The position numbers were made by a program, and so were the translations under genes. From Ephemerocybe angulata (taxonomy: Eukaryota > Basidiomycota > Agaricomycetes > Agaricales > Psathyrellaceae): a stretch of 64,000 nucleotides of DNA. Location of the stretch: assembly GCA_013368325.1 (NCBI GenBank), contig JAACJK010000170.1, forward strand, positions 310,001 to 374,000, written 5' to 3'. The notes under the pieces were generated by a model that saw only the letters and a list, made by a program, of their open reading frames with translations, ran no database searches and was not told the origin of the DNA. Shown in pieces: positions 1 to 11,746 of this stretch. Each line of letters opens with the position of its first letter. Position 1 is the stretch's first letter.

Positions 1-1856
1 ATGTACACGACATCTCCGAGTACGTCAACGCCGATCGTCGACTGGATCCTGACCATGAGGACCTTCCGCCAGAGCGCTGCGAGGAATTGCAGAACGATAT
101 GGTTCAGCTCCTCGCCATGCGCACCGACATACCAGTCCGACGGTCGCAACGGCTGGAGCGACGAATCATGGAGAAGCGCGAGCTGAGGGACATCGCGGCA
201 GAGGAGATGAAGGTCGCGACGTGCCCGATACCGGAGGTACCGAAGCGCACCGTAGGGCAAGGACCTACCGTCGCGGCGGTTTCACAAACATCCCGGCGAC
301 TCGTCCGCACCTTGGACGAGTCGAAGGGATTCCAAGAAGCTCTCAAGACGGCGTACGCCACAGACTCGCTGTTCTCGCGCGTCCTCAAGGACGAAGGGAA
401 GCACAAGGCGTTCATGGTCGGCGATGGACTCGTATGGTCCAAGAATCAGGCGGGTGAAAGAGTGACGTGCGTTCCCGAAGGGAAATTCGAAGGAAGGACG
501 TTGCGGGGCATTATAGTCGAACAGGCACACGAGATAGTTGGCCACTTCGGTCCACAAAAGACCACTGACTATATTCGTCGGTGGTACTGGTGGCCGGGCA
601 TATATACAATGGTGGAACGGTTCTGCAAATCGTGCGCCGTGTGCGCGACAAGCAAACCGTCCAACCAGCGCCCCGCAGGACTGCTGCATCCACTACCGAC
701 ACCCCGATATCCATGGGAGTCGATTGGGATGGACTTCGTCGGCCCGTTCCCTGAGGTAGCAGGGAAGAACTACCTCTGGGTCGTGATCTGCCGCCTCACA
801 TCTATGGTCCACCTCATCCCGATCAGGACAACGACGACAGCGACAGAACTTTCGGACGTATTCATCCGAGAGATCGTCAGGCTACACGGACTCCCGAAGT
901 CGATCGTATCCGATTGAGATTCGAAATTCACGTCGAGATGGTGGAAGGAGGTGCATAGGATATTGGGTGCCAAGCTCCTAATGTCCACATCCTTCCACCC
1001 TCAAACCGACGGAGTAACGGAACGGGCCAACAGGAGCATTGGTCAAATACTCCGTGGCACGATCAAGCCCGACCAGACGGACTGGGTGAACAAGTGCCCG
1101 ATGGTCGAGTTTGCGATAAACTCGAGCATCAGCGGAACGACGGGCTTCGCACCATTCGAACTCAATCTCGGATATATGCCTCAAATGCTGAAGGCGTTTC
1201 CCGGCAGCCAGGAGGATTTCCCGCCAGGTGTCGCCGCATTCGCAAACCGAGCACTCCACTACTTGGCGGACGCGCACGACACCATCATAGCGTCGCGAGT
1301 ATTCCAAACGCACGAAGCCGACAAGTTCCGCCGACAGGACCCCAAGATCGCTGTTGGCGACCTGGTGTACCTATCAACCAAGAACCTCAACACTCCGAAG
1401 GGGAGGGCCAACAAACTCGTGCCAAAGTTTGTCGGTCCATACAAGGTCACACTCGCAGACCCCGAGAAGTCGGTCTACGAGTTGGACCTGCCCCAGTCAC
1501 TCCGCGACCGTTGCATCCACAACCGATTCCACGTGAATCTCCTTCGACCGCACTTTCCATCCGATACGACCAACTTCCCGAACCGCAAAGAACCAGACGC
1601 TTACGACTTCGGGGCACCCGACGACGTCGAGTGGCACGTCGAAGAAATCCTGGACCACGCATGGGTAAAAGGAACGAATAAGTTCCGTTTCCTCGTAAAA
1701 TGGTCCATTGGAGAACCTAGCTGGGAGCCGCAGAGCGAGTGTAATAAGCTCGCGGCCATGGATAGGTACCTCGAGCTCATGGGCGTCACACGGATCACGG
1801 AGTTGAAGCGGAAGACGGATCCGGTCGGGTCAGTGATCCCATCAACCTCCAAATGA
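1..1856 (+). pseudogene. Ty3/gypsy chromovirus pol, 3' part (integrase and chromodomain), interrupted by TGA
   Basis: The C-terminal part of a Ty3/gypsy polyprotein; the frame is open from base 3, so protease, RT and RNase H lie to the left of the window. In order it shows a linker, an H2C2 zinc-binding integrase domain (HEIVGHFG followed by CKSCAVC, about 527-650), the catalytic core (DFVGPFP with the first Asp near 732, then the SIVSD block near 897-914, then a TERANRSIGQ-type block with the Glu near 1020), and a C-terminal chromodomain (WHVEEILDH to LVKWSIGEPSWEP, about 1630-1735). The integrase would join element cDNA to chromatin, and the chromodomain normally targets it to histone marks. 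A single TGA at 915-917 replaces the Arg of the SDRD motif; the frame is otherwise open to 1856. The stop fits one C-to-T change of CGA, so this copy is probably dead but young. Confidence 0.9.
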
Positions 1857-1946
1857 GTCAGCGCTGGAGGCGGTGACGCGGCAGCTGTTCTCTGCCAACA
1901 CCCACCACCACCACCACTGCGCACCGCGTGACAACGAAGGTTCGCC

Positions 1947-3869
1947 TTGTTATCACCGATGCCGTATCAGCACGAGAACTCGAGGAACGCGACGCGTCGA
2001 CACGAAGAGCCGCGAAGGATGGAGGTGCCGAGGAGGTGGAAGATTGACCCAAGGGAGGGGGTACCGGTATGCATCAACGACGAATGCCCCAAGTGCATAG
2101 CGGCGTTGAGCCACCACACCGACATCCCCAAACACGAGCGGGGGTACATCGACGAGGAAATGACGGACAGGTGGAAGAAAGTGGGACGAAACGACGGGGC
2201 GTCGGCGCAGGAGGTCAAGAGCCTGCACCGGCGACTCGAAGGGAGTGAACAGACCGTCGAGAGGTTACGCGGCGAGCTCGCCGGCGCCCACCGCGAAATG
2301 GATGAGATGAGGGACGAGATGCGCGCAATGCGACGCGAGCTGGACCACCACGCTCGTCGCGACCGATCCAGGTCGCCACGACCGAGGCAGTTCGCACCGC
2401 CACTAGGACGATACGAGTCGGGCGCGAGAAGGGACGGGAGGACTACGGAGTTTCGAGGACGGTCCTGGCAGGATCAGGGACGGCGAACGCTACCTACGGG
2501 TCCGCGATCGCATATGAGGGGCCAGCAGGGATCGTCGGGAGGAGGGTCTGGTAGTCCGCGATCCGCGAGTATCGCGTCGCGTTCCACCGAGGCGACGACA
2601 CGCGTCGAAGAAACCCCGAACCCGAAAGACGCCGACATCGTCATGAAGGACGAGGCCGACGTCAAGGGGGAGAGCGCGCCGCCCAAGGCACCGCCTATGT
2701 ACCTGAGGGGGCCGGAATCGGATGCCGAGGACGACTATTCCGAGGACGAGGACGCCAAGAAGCCTCAGCCGATGGTGCCACCCGAAGTGGTGGCCCAGAC
2801 ACTGAAGAACTTGAAGGGCCTCGACCTCAGGAAATGGCTCACCAGCGGCAACAGGGCACAGGCCCTGATCATGGCCATCCAGGAACCCGCGCAGAAGCAG
2901 TTCTACTACGAGGCCTGGAAGATCTACGAGGCCGCCCGAAAGAAACCGTCAGACGAACGACCACTGGCCGAGAAGTACATGGCGATATTTCTGGAGAGGC
3001 GACCGCTCTGGGTGCGCGAAAAGATGTACGCGGAGAAGAAGGGCGCACACCTTCCGCAGCTCACCGAGCGTCCGAACTTCTGGGCGGAGTACTTCATCCT
3101 CAAGTCGGCAACGTGCAGCGACGCAGACAGGGCGATCCCGGGAGGCATCGTCATCAACGACCAAGGAGCTCTGAGTGCCATTCACATCAGGGGCCTGTGC
3201 TTCCTGCGTGGATGGCAACCGTCCAAAGTCGTCGGAACAAGCACGACGCAGCTGTCCCATATCCGGAGGCTGCTTCGAAGGACCATCGCGTGCCCAGGAC
3301 TGGTCCAGAGGACCATCGACAAACACAGCATGCCCGTCCGACTGTCTCCCGATGACCCGCACGCCTCCAAACCATATCCTACCAACGGCTCCAACGACGG
3401 GGTCATCGAGATGGCACGATGGCTCGCGGATCGGGGCGCCAGGCCATGGGACCTCGACCAGGCATCCGGATTCTGCCAAGAGTACATCCGGTACGCCGCC
3501 CGGAAGTACCCCGCAGACTCAGAGAGAGGAAGGGAAGCGAGAGAGGACGCGAGGTGGGTGTCACGTTGGATGGTCAACGTGTTATCCATAGCGAGCGTCG
3601 TCGCTGCCGACGTAAAGCTCTCCACCAACTGGATCGCGGTGTTGGATTCCGAGGTGCGAATGAAGGAGGCGACGAAAGGCGCGCTGACTGTACGCACGGA
3701 GAACCATCTCATGCCACCAGGGGAAGAGGTACCACCCGCAACCGAGGGAAAGGACGCCGTCGTCGAGGTGTACACCCACGACGGGAACGCATCGTCAGCG
3801 TCGACAGGGATAGCGACGGCTAATCCTGTCAACGAGAACCAGGCGATGGAGGTGGACAAAACTCAGTGA
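1947..3869 (+). CDS. Extra ORF downstream of gypsy pol, charged coiled-coil protein (640 aa)
   Basis: A long open frame between the pol stop (1856) and the polypurine tract, therefore inside the retrotransposon. The N-terminal third has a short Cys/His cluster (CINDECPKC) and then a coiled coil with regular Glu/Arg heptads (about residues 85-135). Next come an Arg/Ser-rich stretch (RSRSPRPRQ), a Gly/Ser-rich linker and an acidic patch (about residues 265-285). The C-terminal half (residues 290-600) is a well-composed globular domain rich in Trp and Arg. I see no protease, RT or integrase motif. Gag normally precedes pol, so this is either a displaced gag-like or nucleic-acid-binding protein or an element-specific accessory protein. 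The ATG at 1947 was taken as given; a later in-frame Met near 2028 is also possible. Confidence 0.6.
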   Translation: MLSPMPYQHENSRNATRRHEEPRRMEVPRRWKIDPREGVPVCINDECPKCIAALSHHTDIPKHERGYIDEEMTDRWKKVGRNDGASAQEVKSLHRRLEGSEQTVERLRGELAGAHREMDEMRDEMRAMRRELDHHARRDRSRSPRPRQFAPPLGRYESGARRDGRTTEFRGRSWQDQGRRTLPTGPRSHMRGQQGSSGGGSGSPRSASIASRSTEATTRVEETPNPKDADIVMKDEADVKGESAPPKAPPMYLRGPESDAEDDYSEDEDAKKPQPMVPPEVVAQTLKNLKGLDLRKWLTSGNRAQALIMAIQEPAQKQFYYEAWKIYEAARKKPSDERPLAEKYMAIFLERRPLWVREKMYAEKKGAHLPQLTERPNFWAEYFILKSATCSDADRAIPGGIVINDQGALSAIHIRGLCFLRGWQPSKVVGTSTTQLSHIRRLLRRTIACPGLVQRTIDKHSMPVRLSPDDPHASKPYPTNGSNDGVIEMARWLADRGARPWDLDQASGFCQEYIRYAARKYPADSERGREAREDARWVSRWMVNVLSIASVVAADVKLSTNWIAVLDSEVRMKEATKGALTVRTENHLMPPGEEVPPATEGKDAVVEVYTHDGNASSASTGIATANPVNENQAMEVDKTQ

Positions 3870-4190
3870 GAGCTAGTTGGCAGGCGACGGTCTACCAACG
3901 AGCAATCAGTCGCCAACCGAACTACACCCACATCGTCAAGAATCTATACAACCATCGTCCGACCACAAATCATCACCACTATGCAACACACCATCGCTAT
4001 CCGTCGCTGTCTCGCTGTCCATCACACGCTATAATTCGGAATTTTTTTTTCTTTCTCTCTCTTCTACTCGCTCATTGCTATTCAATCGCTATATCGCTAT
4101 CACAACTCCATTCATTCTTGTTACATTTTGCTGCACATATCATTCATTTCTCTTATCATTGACTATTGGGAGTACGAGTTGTTTTACAAC
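3870..4190 (+). other. 3' untranslated region of the gypsy element
   Basis: A pyrimidine- and AT-rich stretch (runs of T and CTCTCT near 4040-4070) between the last ORF and the polypurine tract. No coding potential of note. Confidence 0.5.
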
Positions 4191-4204
4191 CCGGAGGGGG
4201 AGAG
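4191..4204 (+). promoter_or_regulatory. Polypurine tract of the gypsy element
   Basis: The purine run CGGAGGGGGAGAG sits directly before the TGTAAG start of the LTR, which is the position of the plus-strand DNA synthesis primer in Ty3/gypsy elements. Confidence 0.75.
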
Positions 4205-4397
4205 TGTAAGGGGGGATTAGATTAGATTAGACTATTTGTTACTATTTGTCATATGTCCGTATTCGCGCGAGGTCGCCATCAAGGGACCTCACGCTCATAC
4301 CACTACCAGTACAGGAATCCATAACCGGTTCTTGTGCATTGTGGAGCGAGCCGTCTAAGAAACCAGCTGAGTCGTAACAAGCAGTAAGCTTGTTACA
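4205..4397 (+). repeat. 3' LTR of the gypsy element (193 bp)
   Basis: It starts TGTAAGGGGG directly after the polypurine tract and ends CTTGTTACA, so the ends form a short TGTAA/TTACA inverted repeat. The 5' LTR is outside the window, so identity between LTRs and the target duplication cannot be checked here. The base after the LTR is already inside a Helitron reading frame, so the element was inserted into that gene; the expected duplicated target starts ATGTG. Confidence 0.8.
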
Positions 4398-7300
4398 ATG
4401 TGCTTCGTGTGCAGCGGACTATAGGATGGATTTTTTCCGCGAGCTCACGCTTGCCCCTGGAGACCCTGTGTTTACAAAAGTCCTGCAGTATCCAGGCTTT
4501 GTACCCCATGGTTCCATGTTTCCCCACCCGTTGCCGGAACCGTTGGCCTGCACAGTTTCGCATGCATTCCTGCACTCATCTGGCATTCGCATTGACGGCA
4601 CAAATGTCATCCTTTCGCTTTGTGCTGAATGTGCAAACTACCTGAAGCGGAAGAAGTTGCCTCCCCTCGCACTCGCAAATCACAACTATCTCGGTGATGT
4701 TCCTGACGAGCTCAAGGATCTAACTGTTGTGGAGGAAGCTATGATATCACGATCGCGGGCCAAGTGCTGGATTATACAACTGAAAGAATCAAATCAGGAT
4801 CTAGCCATACCAAACACGCAGCGTGGCATGAAAGGCCATGTCATTGTGTTTCCCCAACATCCCTCAAAGATTGCGCGTGTCTTACCCCCTTCAATCGACG
4901 ATATCATCACTCCAATATGTGTTATCTTTGTTGGGTCAAAGCCCCCTTCCCGAGAATGGCTTCGAACCAAGGCCAAACCTCTTGTTGTTCGAAAGGAGAA
5001 GGTCCACAATGCCCTGTTGTGGCTGAAGAAACACAATCCACTCTACGCCAATATTGAGATCAACTACCACCTCCTGGGACAACTAGATGCCGTGCACCTC
5101 CTCCCGTTCGATATACAGCATGTCCTTCCAAGTGCGGAAGCTGATGGCTTAACATCTCGCTACGACGCACCTGAAGCCGCACTACCTCAAGATTCAGCCT
5201 CGGGTGATATACCGTTCCAAAACGTGGTGGTGACTGACGTCGATGCACACGCGCCTATTAATGAACTTCGAGCAGCTGCTGTTCGCCATTTTAAGAGACG
5301 CGGTGGGGGCTATGTGCAACTATCCCATGATGCCGAACCCGTCAATGAATTCTTCAATCCTGACCTGCTACCCATGATATACCCGACACTATTTCCGTAC
5401 GGCATTGGGGGTCTAGAGAATAGGATGAGAAAAGGGGCCCTCTCGTTTGCTCGGCATGTGAAGCATCTCTTCACGTTGCATGACCGGCGCTTCCAGAAGC
5501 ACTACTCCTTCCCATTCGTAACATTTAACATCAAGCAACGGCGGGCCATCCTTCTTCACACCAGCTTGAAGGTGAAACGAGCCAGTTTTGGTAGAATCGC
5601 TGCGTCGTTTGCCTCGGTCTCCCCTGACGTGTTGCAAGCAGTTGCCAAAAAGGTTGGAGACGGGAACTTCTCATTCGACAACCCCGAAGAACGCAAAGCA
5701 CTCAATCTAATGAGTGAGGTGAAGCTCATCACATCCAATGTCCCTGCGTCTTCCTCTTCGAAAATTGTCATGCGTAATGAAATCAAGGCTCTCATCATCG
5801 AGAAAGGGCTCCCAAGTTTCTACCTCACGATTAATCCAGCGGATGTCTATGATCCTCTTGTACGCCTACTCGCCGGTGCTGAGATTGACGTCGACAACCT
5901 CCTTCCTGAAGACATGTCAACATATTGGGATCAGTCTGTTCTCGTTGCCCAGAATCCAGCTGTCGCCGCAAAATTCTTCAATACAGTTATTAAGGCATTC
6001 ATTTCGACAATTTTGGGTTACGACCCGGATGGGAAAGACCTCAACGGTGGAATCCTCGGGGTGGTCAGTGCGTACTACGGCTGCGTTGAAGCACAAGGCC
6101 GTGGTACTCTTCACTGCCATATGCTCGTCTGGCTTTCCGGTGCACTAAATCCCGATGAAATCAAACGTCGAGTCTTCCAAATGGGTGATGATGCATTCCG
6201 GGAACGACTCCTTAATTTTTTAGATGACACAATCTCCACAAACATTCCTGACAACCCACCTGTCTGCCCCATTGCCGTGCCGTCTGCTTTGTATCACCCA
6301 TGCTCAGTGAGGGGCCCAAATCTCGAGGGAATTCCAGAGAATATTGCCTATCTAGCAAAGCAAAAGGACATCCACCATCTTGCCACTCAATGCCAGCACC
6401 ACACACACAATGCAACTTGCTACAAGTATTGGAAAGGCCCGCCACACCCCAAAGAGTGCCGATTTGATCTAGATGAATCGAACACCCAACCGGTCAGCGA
6501 CTTTGACAAAGAAACGGAAGAACTCAAGTTACGTCGCTTGGATGGCCTTGTCAACAACTATAACAACACGATAATCCGTGCTGTTCGATGCAACATGGAC
6601 ATTAAGTTTGTCGGCTCTGGAAACACTGCAAAGGCTGTATGTTACTACATAACAGACTACATCACCAAGTCCCAATTGAAAACTCACGTCGCATTCGCTG
6701 CATTGGAGCATGCAGCACAGAAACTTGGGGAGTACGATCCTGACGAAGACGACCTCAAAACACGGGGCAAACGCCTTCTCCAGCGCTGCGCCTACGACAT
6801 GGTATCGCATCAAGAATTGTCAGCCCAACAGGTTGTATCATACCTCATGGACCTCGAAGATCATTTTACAAGCCACCGCTTTCGTAACCTATACTGGCCA
6901 TCTTTTGAAAAATATGTCGACAGCAAAGACCCACTGAAGTCATCCAATGGCAAAGCAGATCTTTCCGTGGAGCAGGAGTGCGAAGGCGAAGGTTACGACG
7001 ACATGCCGTCTTTGGATCAAGGAGATTGCGAAGAACGTGAAGCGGGCAGCGATGATGAAGAGTCACAATTCGGCGAGTGCACAACGTCGGACTCCCTGGA
7101 AGAAGATGTCGGGGTTCGTGTCGATGAAATCACAGGAACGTTGGTCCTCCGGAGTGACCAGGTCGCCGACTACTTGCTGCGAGGTGATCGACTGGAGGTT
7201 CTGTCCCTTTGGGACTTTGTTGCTCAAGTCGACAAGATACTAGCAAGTTCATCGGATGTTGATAATAATGGCAACGGCAGTGGGGGCGAGGACGAAATGG

Positions 7301-9976
7301 ATTGGTCTTATTCCGACCCCAGTATTACCAGTACTAAAGAAGAACTGTTATTCGATACCCATCGATTCAGGCCACGAGCACAATTCAAAGAGACACACCT
7401 CGAATTCCAAACACATTGCCTCCGAGTCAGGCTTCCAATGAAGCGCTATATTCCAGTACCCATTGGACCCGCAATACCCCGCCGTGACACTACCAATCCA
7501 GAGGAGAATGAGCGCTATAGCCGATTGATGCTCATTCTCTTCAAGCCATGGCGTGATGCATCCGATCTTCGGAAACAAGGTCAAAGTTGGGTGGAGGCTT
7601 TTGATGAATTTGCGCACACATGCGACCTATTCAGCAAGTCGCGGATGGATAACATGCAGGTCTTGCACGAGTGCAAAGACAGTCGGGATGACCATTTTGC
7701 TCGGCGCAGCAAAGAGAAATGGTGCAGAGGGTTCGCCAAGGACACCGGCCGGCAGACAACACGAGACGACTTCTTCGGCGAAACTGACGAACTTTCGGCT
7801 ATCCTGGATCACCTGGAAGACATAGACAGAGGAGCAGACAGTCGATTGCAGCGCACACGAGCAAATGCAGAAGACTGTATCGCTCAAGCAGAGCAAGGTG
7901 GTATGTTTTCTGGCCAGTCAAGCTCATCCAATTCATTGGGTACTGCAATGTTGGACCACAGCGCCCACCTCATCGACGAGTCCCACCCCGATGGACTTGA
8001 AGACATGTGGAAATCAGCCTATGACGACCGACGTGCCGGGAGGAAACAGCTGCAAACAGCCAGGAATTCGGCTTCTGAAGTGAGGGAGGAAGCACCTGCC
8101 CTTGTCAGTGTCGTCGCAGCAGGTCCTGGGTTCCAAAGCGACGCCAGCAGCTTCCGTTCGGATCTCAGTGTCCCTCTCATCGCACAAGACCTTGCTCCTT
8201 CTCATCAAGAGAGCACAAGTATCGAAAACATTGTCCAACAATTCACGCTCAACTCCGAGCAAGCAAGGGCATTCCAAATCATAGCAAATCACGCACTGGT
8301 ACGACGCCCAGACCATCCACTTCGCATGTTCTTGGGAGGGGCAGGAGGAACAGGAAAGTCCCGTGTGATTGATGCGCTGAAGGAGTTCTTTATTCAGCGT
8401 GGAGAGAGAGAACGGCTTCGACTAGCATCATTCACCGGCGTAGCAGCAAGAAACATCTCGGGGTCTACCCTCCACTCCGCGCTTAACCTCGTCCAGCGAA
8501 AATCGAAAGCGGGGTCCGACAAATCGAAACGAGATCTCATCGCATTGTGGGAAGGCGTCGACTTCCTCTTTGTTGATGAGGTTTCGATGATTGGGTGTCG
8601 CCTGCTACTCGAAATTAGCAACGCCCTGGTCGATGCCAAAGGAAACACGGCACCATTTGGAGGATTGAATATCATATTCGCTGGCGACTTCGCTCAGCTA
8701 CCACCTGTTGGACAGCGTCGGCTTTCTTGCACAATGAACAAAGCAAGCGGTCTAAAGAGTCAAGATGACCTCGGTGGTCAGCTCCTTTGGCGTTCGGTTG
8801 AGACAGTCGTCATTCTCACCGAAAGTATGCGCCAATCGGGAATAGGCAATCAAGGTTTCGTTGCTTTGCTCGGACGATTGCGAGAGGGGCGGTGTACAGA
8901 TGACGATTACGAGGTCCTTATGTCCCGTACAATTCAGAATGTATCGCCGGATTGGAGCCAGTGGCAAGACGCACCTATCATCGTATCCGATAACGCTGCT
9001 AAAGATGCTCTGAATGTGCGAGCGGCAGTCGCATTTGCGGAGAGAACTAGCCAAGAACTGCACTGGTACTACGCTGAGGACACCAGACGTGGTCAACCAA
9101 TCAGTGACATCAACCTCAGAAAGCACCTACACTCTCTCGATTCCGGCAGAACCAACTATCGCTTGGGGAAGGTACCCTTGGTCATCGGGATGCCCATCAT
9201 GATCACGCAAAACTACGATGTTGAGGGTGGCATCGTCAATGGGACAACAGGGGTCTTGAAAAGCCTTCGGTACAGAGTGGATGAAGATGGACTTCGGCAT
9301 GCTGTCTCTTGCGTTGTTGAGTCACCGAGCATAACAGCCAGCCCACTGCCAGGTCTTGAGGAGTTGTGTGCCGCCGTGCTCGAAGATTCTGTCGAGTTGA
9401 GATTTGTCAATCCATACTCAGGGAAGCGATGCAGCATCAGACGCACTCAGCTACCCATAACTCCCGGATTCGCGATGACGGCTCACAAGGCTCAAGGAAA
9501 GACCTTTGAAAGAGCCATTGTCGACCTAAATTGCTGCATTGGAACTGAGGCGCCCTACGTGATGGTTTCCCGGGTGAAGTCGCTCTCGGGCTTGATGGTG
9601 TTGAGGGAGTTTGCTAAGCAGAAGATTTCGTGTCGACGTTCTCAGGAAACCCGTTCAGAGCTGGAGCGATTAGAGGTGCTAAGGCTTAAAACACTGCTTG
9701 AGCACGGATCGGAGGAGGAGGCTCGGGAAGCGCGGGCAATGCTCACGTTGTTGAGTAAGAAACCCCGTTCTGCTATGAAGAATGGACAGAGCAGGTAAGC
9801 GACTTGCATCATACGTTAATGCCACATAACTCACCATAGGATTCAACAGACATTCGAAGTAGCAGCGCGTCGTCGTGCAACGAGCAAAGCAAGCGCCGAC
9901 ACTGGTCCGCCGGCCTGTGCGGAGCTCCAAATCCTTTCCCAGGCTCTCGACTTCCACCGTGACCCGCTAGCAGAGT
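4398..9976 (+). pseudogene. Helitron Rep/helicase (RepHel), 5'-truncated by the LTR and 3'-split by Ngaro
   Basis: A rolling-circle transposase of the Helitron family: an HUH nuclease that nicks one strand, fused to a PIF1-type helicase. The frame is open from the LTR end to 9798. The N-terminal region carries a Cys cluster and LPPLALAN. The Rep domain has the two-His motif GTLHCHMLVWL (about 6100-6133) and the paired-Tyr motif YYITDYITK (about 6642-6668). The helicase has Walker A GGAGGTGKS (about 8335-8361), Walker B LFVDEVSM (about 8566-8590) and the late motif TAHKAQGKTFERA (about 9478-9515). The TAA at 9796-9798 lies within a good donor (GTAAGC); splicing to an acceptor at 9838-9840 continues in frame through TFEVAARRR to AEL at 9976, where Ngaro begins. 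The first ATG after the LTR is at 4428, but the frame and Cys residues before it suggest the true N terminus was removed. Confidence 0.88.
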
Positions 9977-10127
9977 TGGTGATCTCAGGGAGTGTAATGA
10001 ACCGGAGAGTGAGGTCTACGGGCTGAGTCAGCGTGGTGCACAGCATCTCTTTCTTCGCTTTGCACCACGACCTCCCCGAGACCGCCGACTCTCTACTTCA
10101 CAGTAGAGTCTCCGTATCGCGAAAAAA
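9977..10127 (+). repeat. Ngaro split direct repeat A1
   Basis: A 151-bp sequence starting TGGTGATCTCAGGG and ending in GAAAAAA; it matches A2 at 15157-15307 base for base as far as I could compare. It contains a short inverted repeat (CTCTACTTCACAGTAGAG). Confidence 0.92.
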
Positions 10128-10199
10128 AAAACAACTATTTACATTCGTTCTCATCGATTTCATTCGTTCGAAACCGGAAAAAAGTAAATCTCGAGCAAG

Positions 10200-11745
10200 A
10201 TGACCGAAACCACGAACAACCCTCACAACGATGTCTGCCCCGACTACACACTCTCCGTCTTCGACGATTTGCGCAAGACCTTCGAGAACAAGGGGATGAC
10301 GAGCGTAGAAGCCGTGAACATTCTTAAGGCGTCTTGGGAGGCCCAGAACGCCATCGCCAGGGCGCGATGGGATCAGGCGGCCACGGAGCGTATGGAGATT
10401 GCAGCCGAAGAAGCACGGAAAGCTGAGGAGACGGCTCAGTTGCGCGAGGCCGCCGAGAAGGAAGAAGCGGAAGCTGCCCTGAAGGAGGAACGACGGAAGA
10501 ATAGGGCAAAGTACTTGCCCGTTTCGGTCGGTGTGGGGATGCCCGACAGACCTACGGTCAGATTCCCTCCCTCCGTGTTAGCGAAACTAAGAAAAGGAGA
10601 ATATGTTGACCTCTGGTACGCAACCGATGCGGGCTTGACGGCTATGCTTCAAGACGTCGGGTCTGTTCACTCCCAGAGGCTCGTGCCGGAGCAGGATGAG
10701 GACGGAGGCGTAGCTTACGTTCCGGAGGTGGCGTTAAAGGCATCGAAGGCATTGGTCCGAGATGAAAGCCTGTCTTGGGAACAATTTCCCATTGCCTACA
10801 TGCGTCTGATCCCTGCCATGCGAGATGCTGGGTGGGAAAAGGACCGTGTCACCATGTTTGGCCAGTTTTGGTCGTCGCTGCAACTTCACCCTTGGGCCAC
10901 GACGCTCGATTCGACGGGGTGCGACCGACACGCCCTACTCATCTACCAAGCCGAGCAGCGCCGCCAGTGGCATCTGATTGTCCAGAATGACAACCAGGTC
11001 CCCGATATCTCTGTCCCAAACGAGTTCGCGCTCCAAAGAGCTCGGGACGAGGCTATGAAACAGTATCAGGAGAAGAGGTTGAATCAGTTGGAGAATCGGT
11101 GAGTTTTCTATCGAGGTTCGTCTTTCGGAGTAGTACTAATGATAATATCTCCTTCCCTTCCACCTCTACCACCATTCTTTTTCCTATTTGCCGTGCCGTT
11201 TGCCGTCTGCCGCTGCCGTTTTTTCCGACCCTCGTGTGTCGATGCCGACCTTCGTGTCGATGTGCTCGTGCGACTGTAGCTACACTCGCACGCAGCATGC
11301 CGCAGACTCCGGGCGCTCTCGCCCGTCGAGCAACCGCCGTGACCGCCGTGACCGCCGCCGCTCAGCTTCGCCGCCCACCCACCGCCAGAGCCGCGCCCGT
11401 TCTCGTTCGCGCTCCAGGTCCCGCTCGCGCACTAGCCGGGATTTTCGGAGTGGCGCAGGAGGTCAAGTCTTGCCTGCCTGCGCCGTCTGCCTTGGACGCC
11501 ACAAACACGCCGACTTCTCCAACTGCAAGGAGAAGAAAACCTGGGACGACAAGCACACCACGGTCTCCCAGCGCCATTCGGGAGCCCTCACCCTTATTGC
11601 CGGGAACAAGCCCCTCTGTGGCGATTGGCAAGCAGCTCGCGGATGCACCAGCCTCCTCCACCCAGAGCGGCACGTCTGTTCGGGCTGCTCTTCTGTCAAG
11701 CACGGAGCTCAAGACTGCCCTCGAGCGCAACCGCTCTCGGCCTAG
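10200..11745 (+). CDS. Ngaro gag-like protein with C-terminal zinc-binding region (454 aa, two exons)
   Basis: Exon 1 is 10200-11098 and exon 2 is 11280-11745, joined by a 181-nt intron (donor GTGAGT, acceptor TGTAG) that restores the frame exactly. Without splicing the frame stops at 11102, just after the donor. Residues 65-105 form an Ala/Glu-rich coiled coil. Residues 110-300 resemble the gag core of fungal YR and gypsy elements. Exon 2 starts with an Arg/Ser-rich tract (RSRSRSRSRS) and ends in Cys/His clusters: CAVCLGRHKH, LCGDWQAARGC and CSGCSSVKHGAQDC. This pattern recurs in gag proteins of Agaricomycete retroelements and is likely RNA binding. The 3' end overlaps the start of the RT frame. 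Confidence 0.75.
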
Positions 11746-11746
11746 A

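Noticed and set aside
915..917. Programmed stop readthrough in gypsy pol
   Set aside because: Readthrough stops in retroelements lie at the gag-pol border, not inside the integrase catalytic core.
3866..4209. Short ORFs in the gypsy 3' region
   Set aside because: Low-complexity Ser/Leu/Tyr-rich readings of pyrimidine-rich untranslated sequence.
4390..4427. Taking the Helitron 1 start at 4390
   Set aside because: That codon is TTG and lies inside the LTR end; the frame is open there by chance. The gene is treated as truncated by the LTR.
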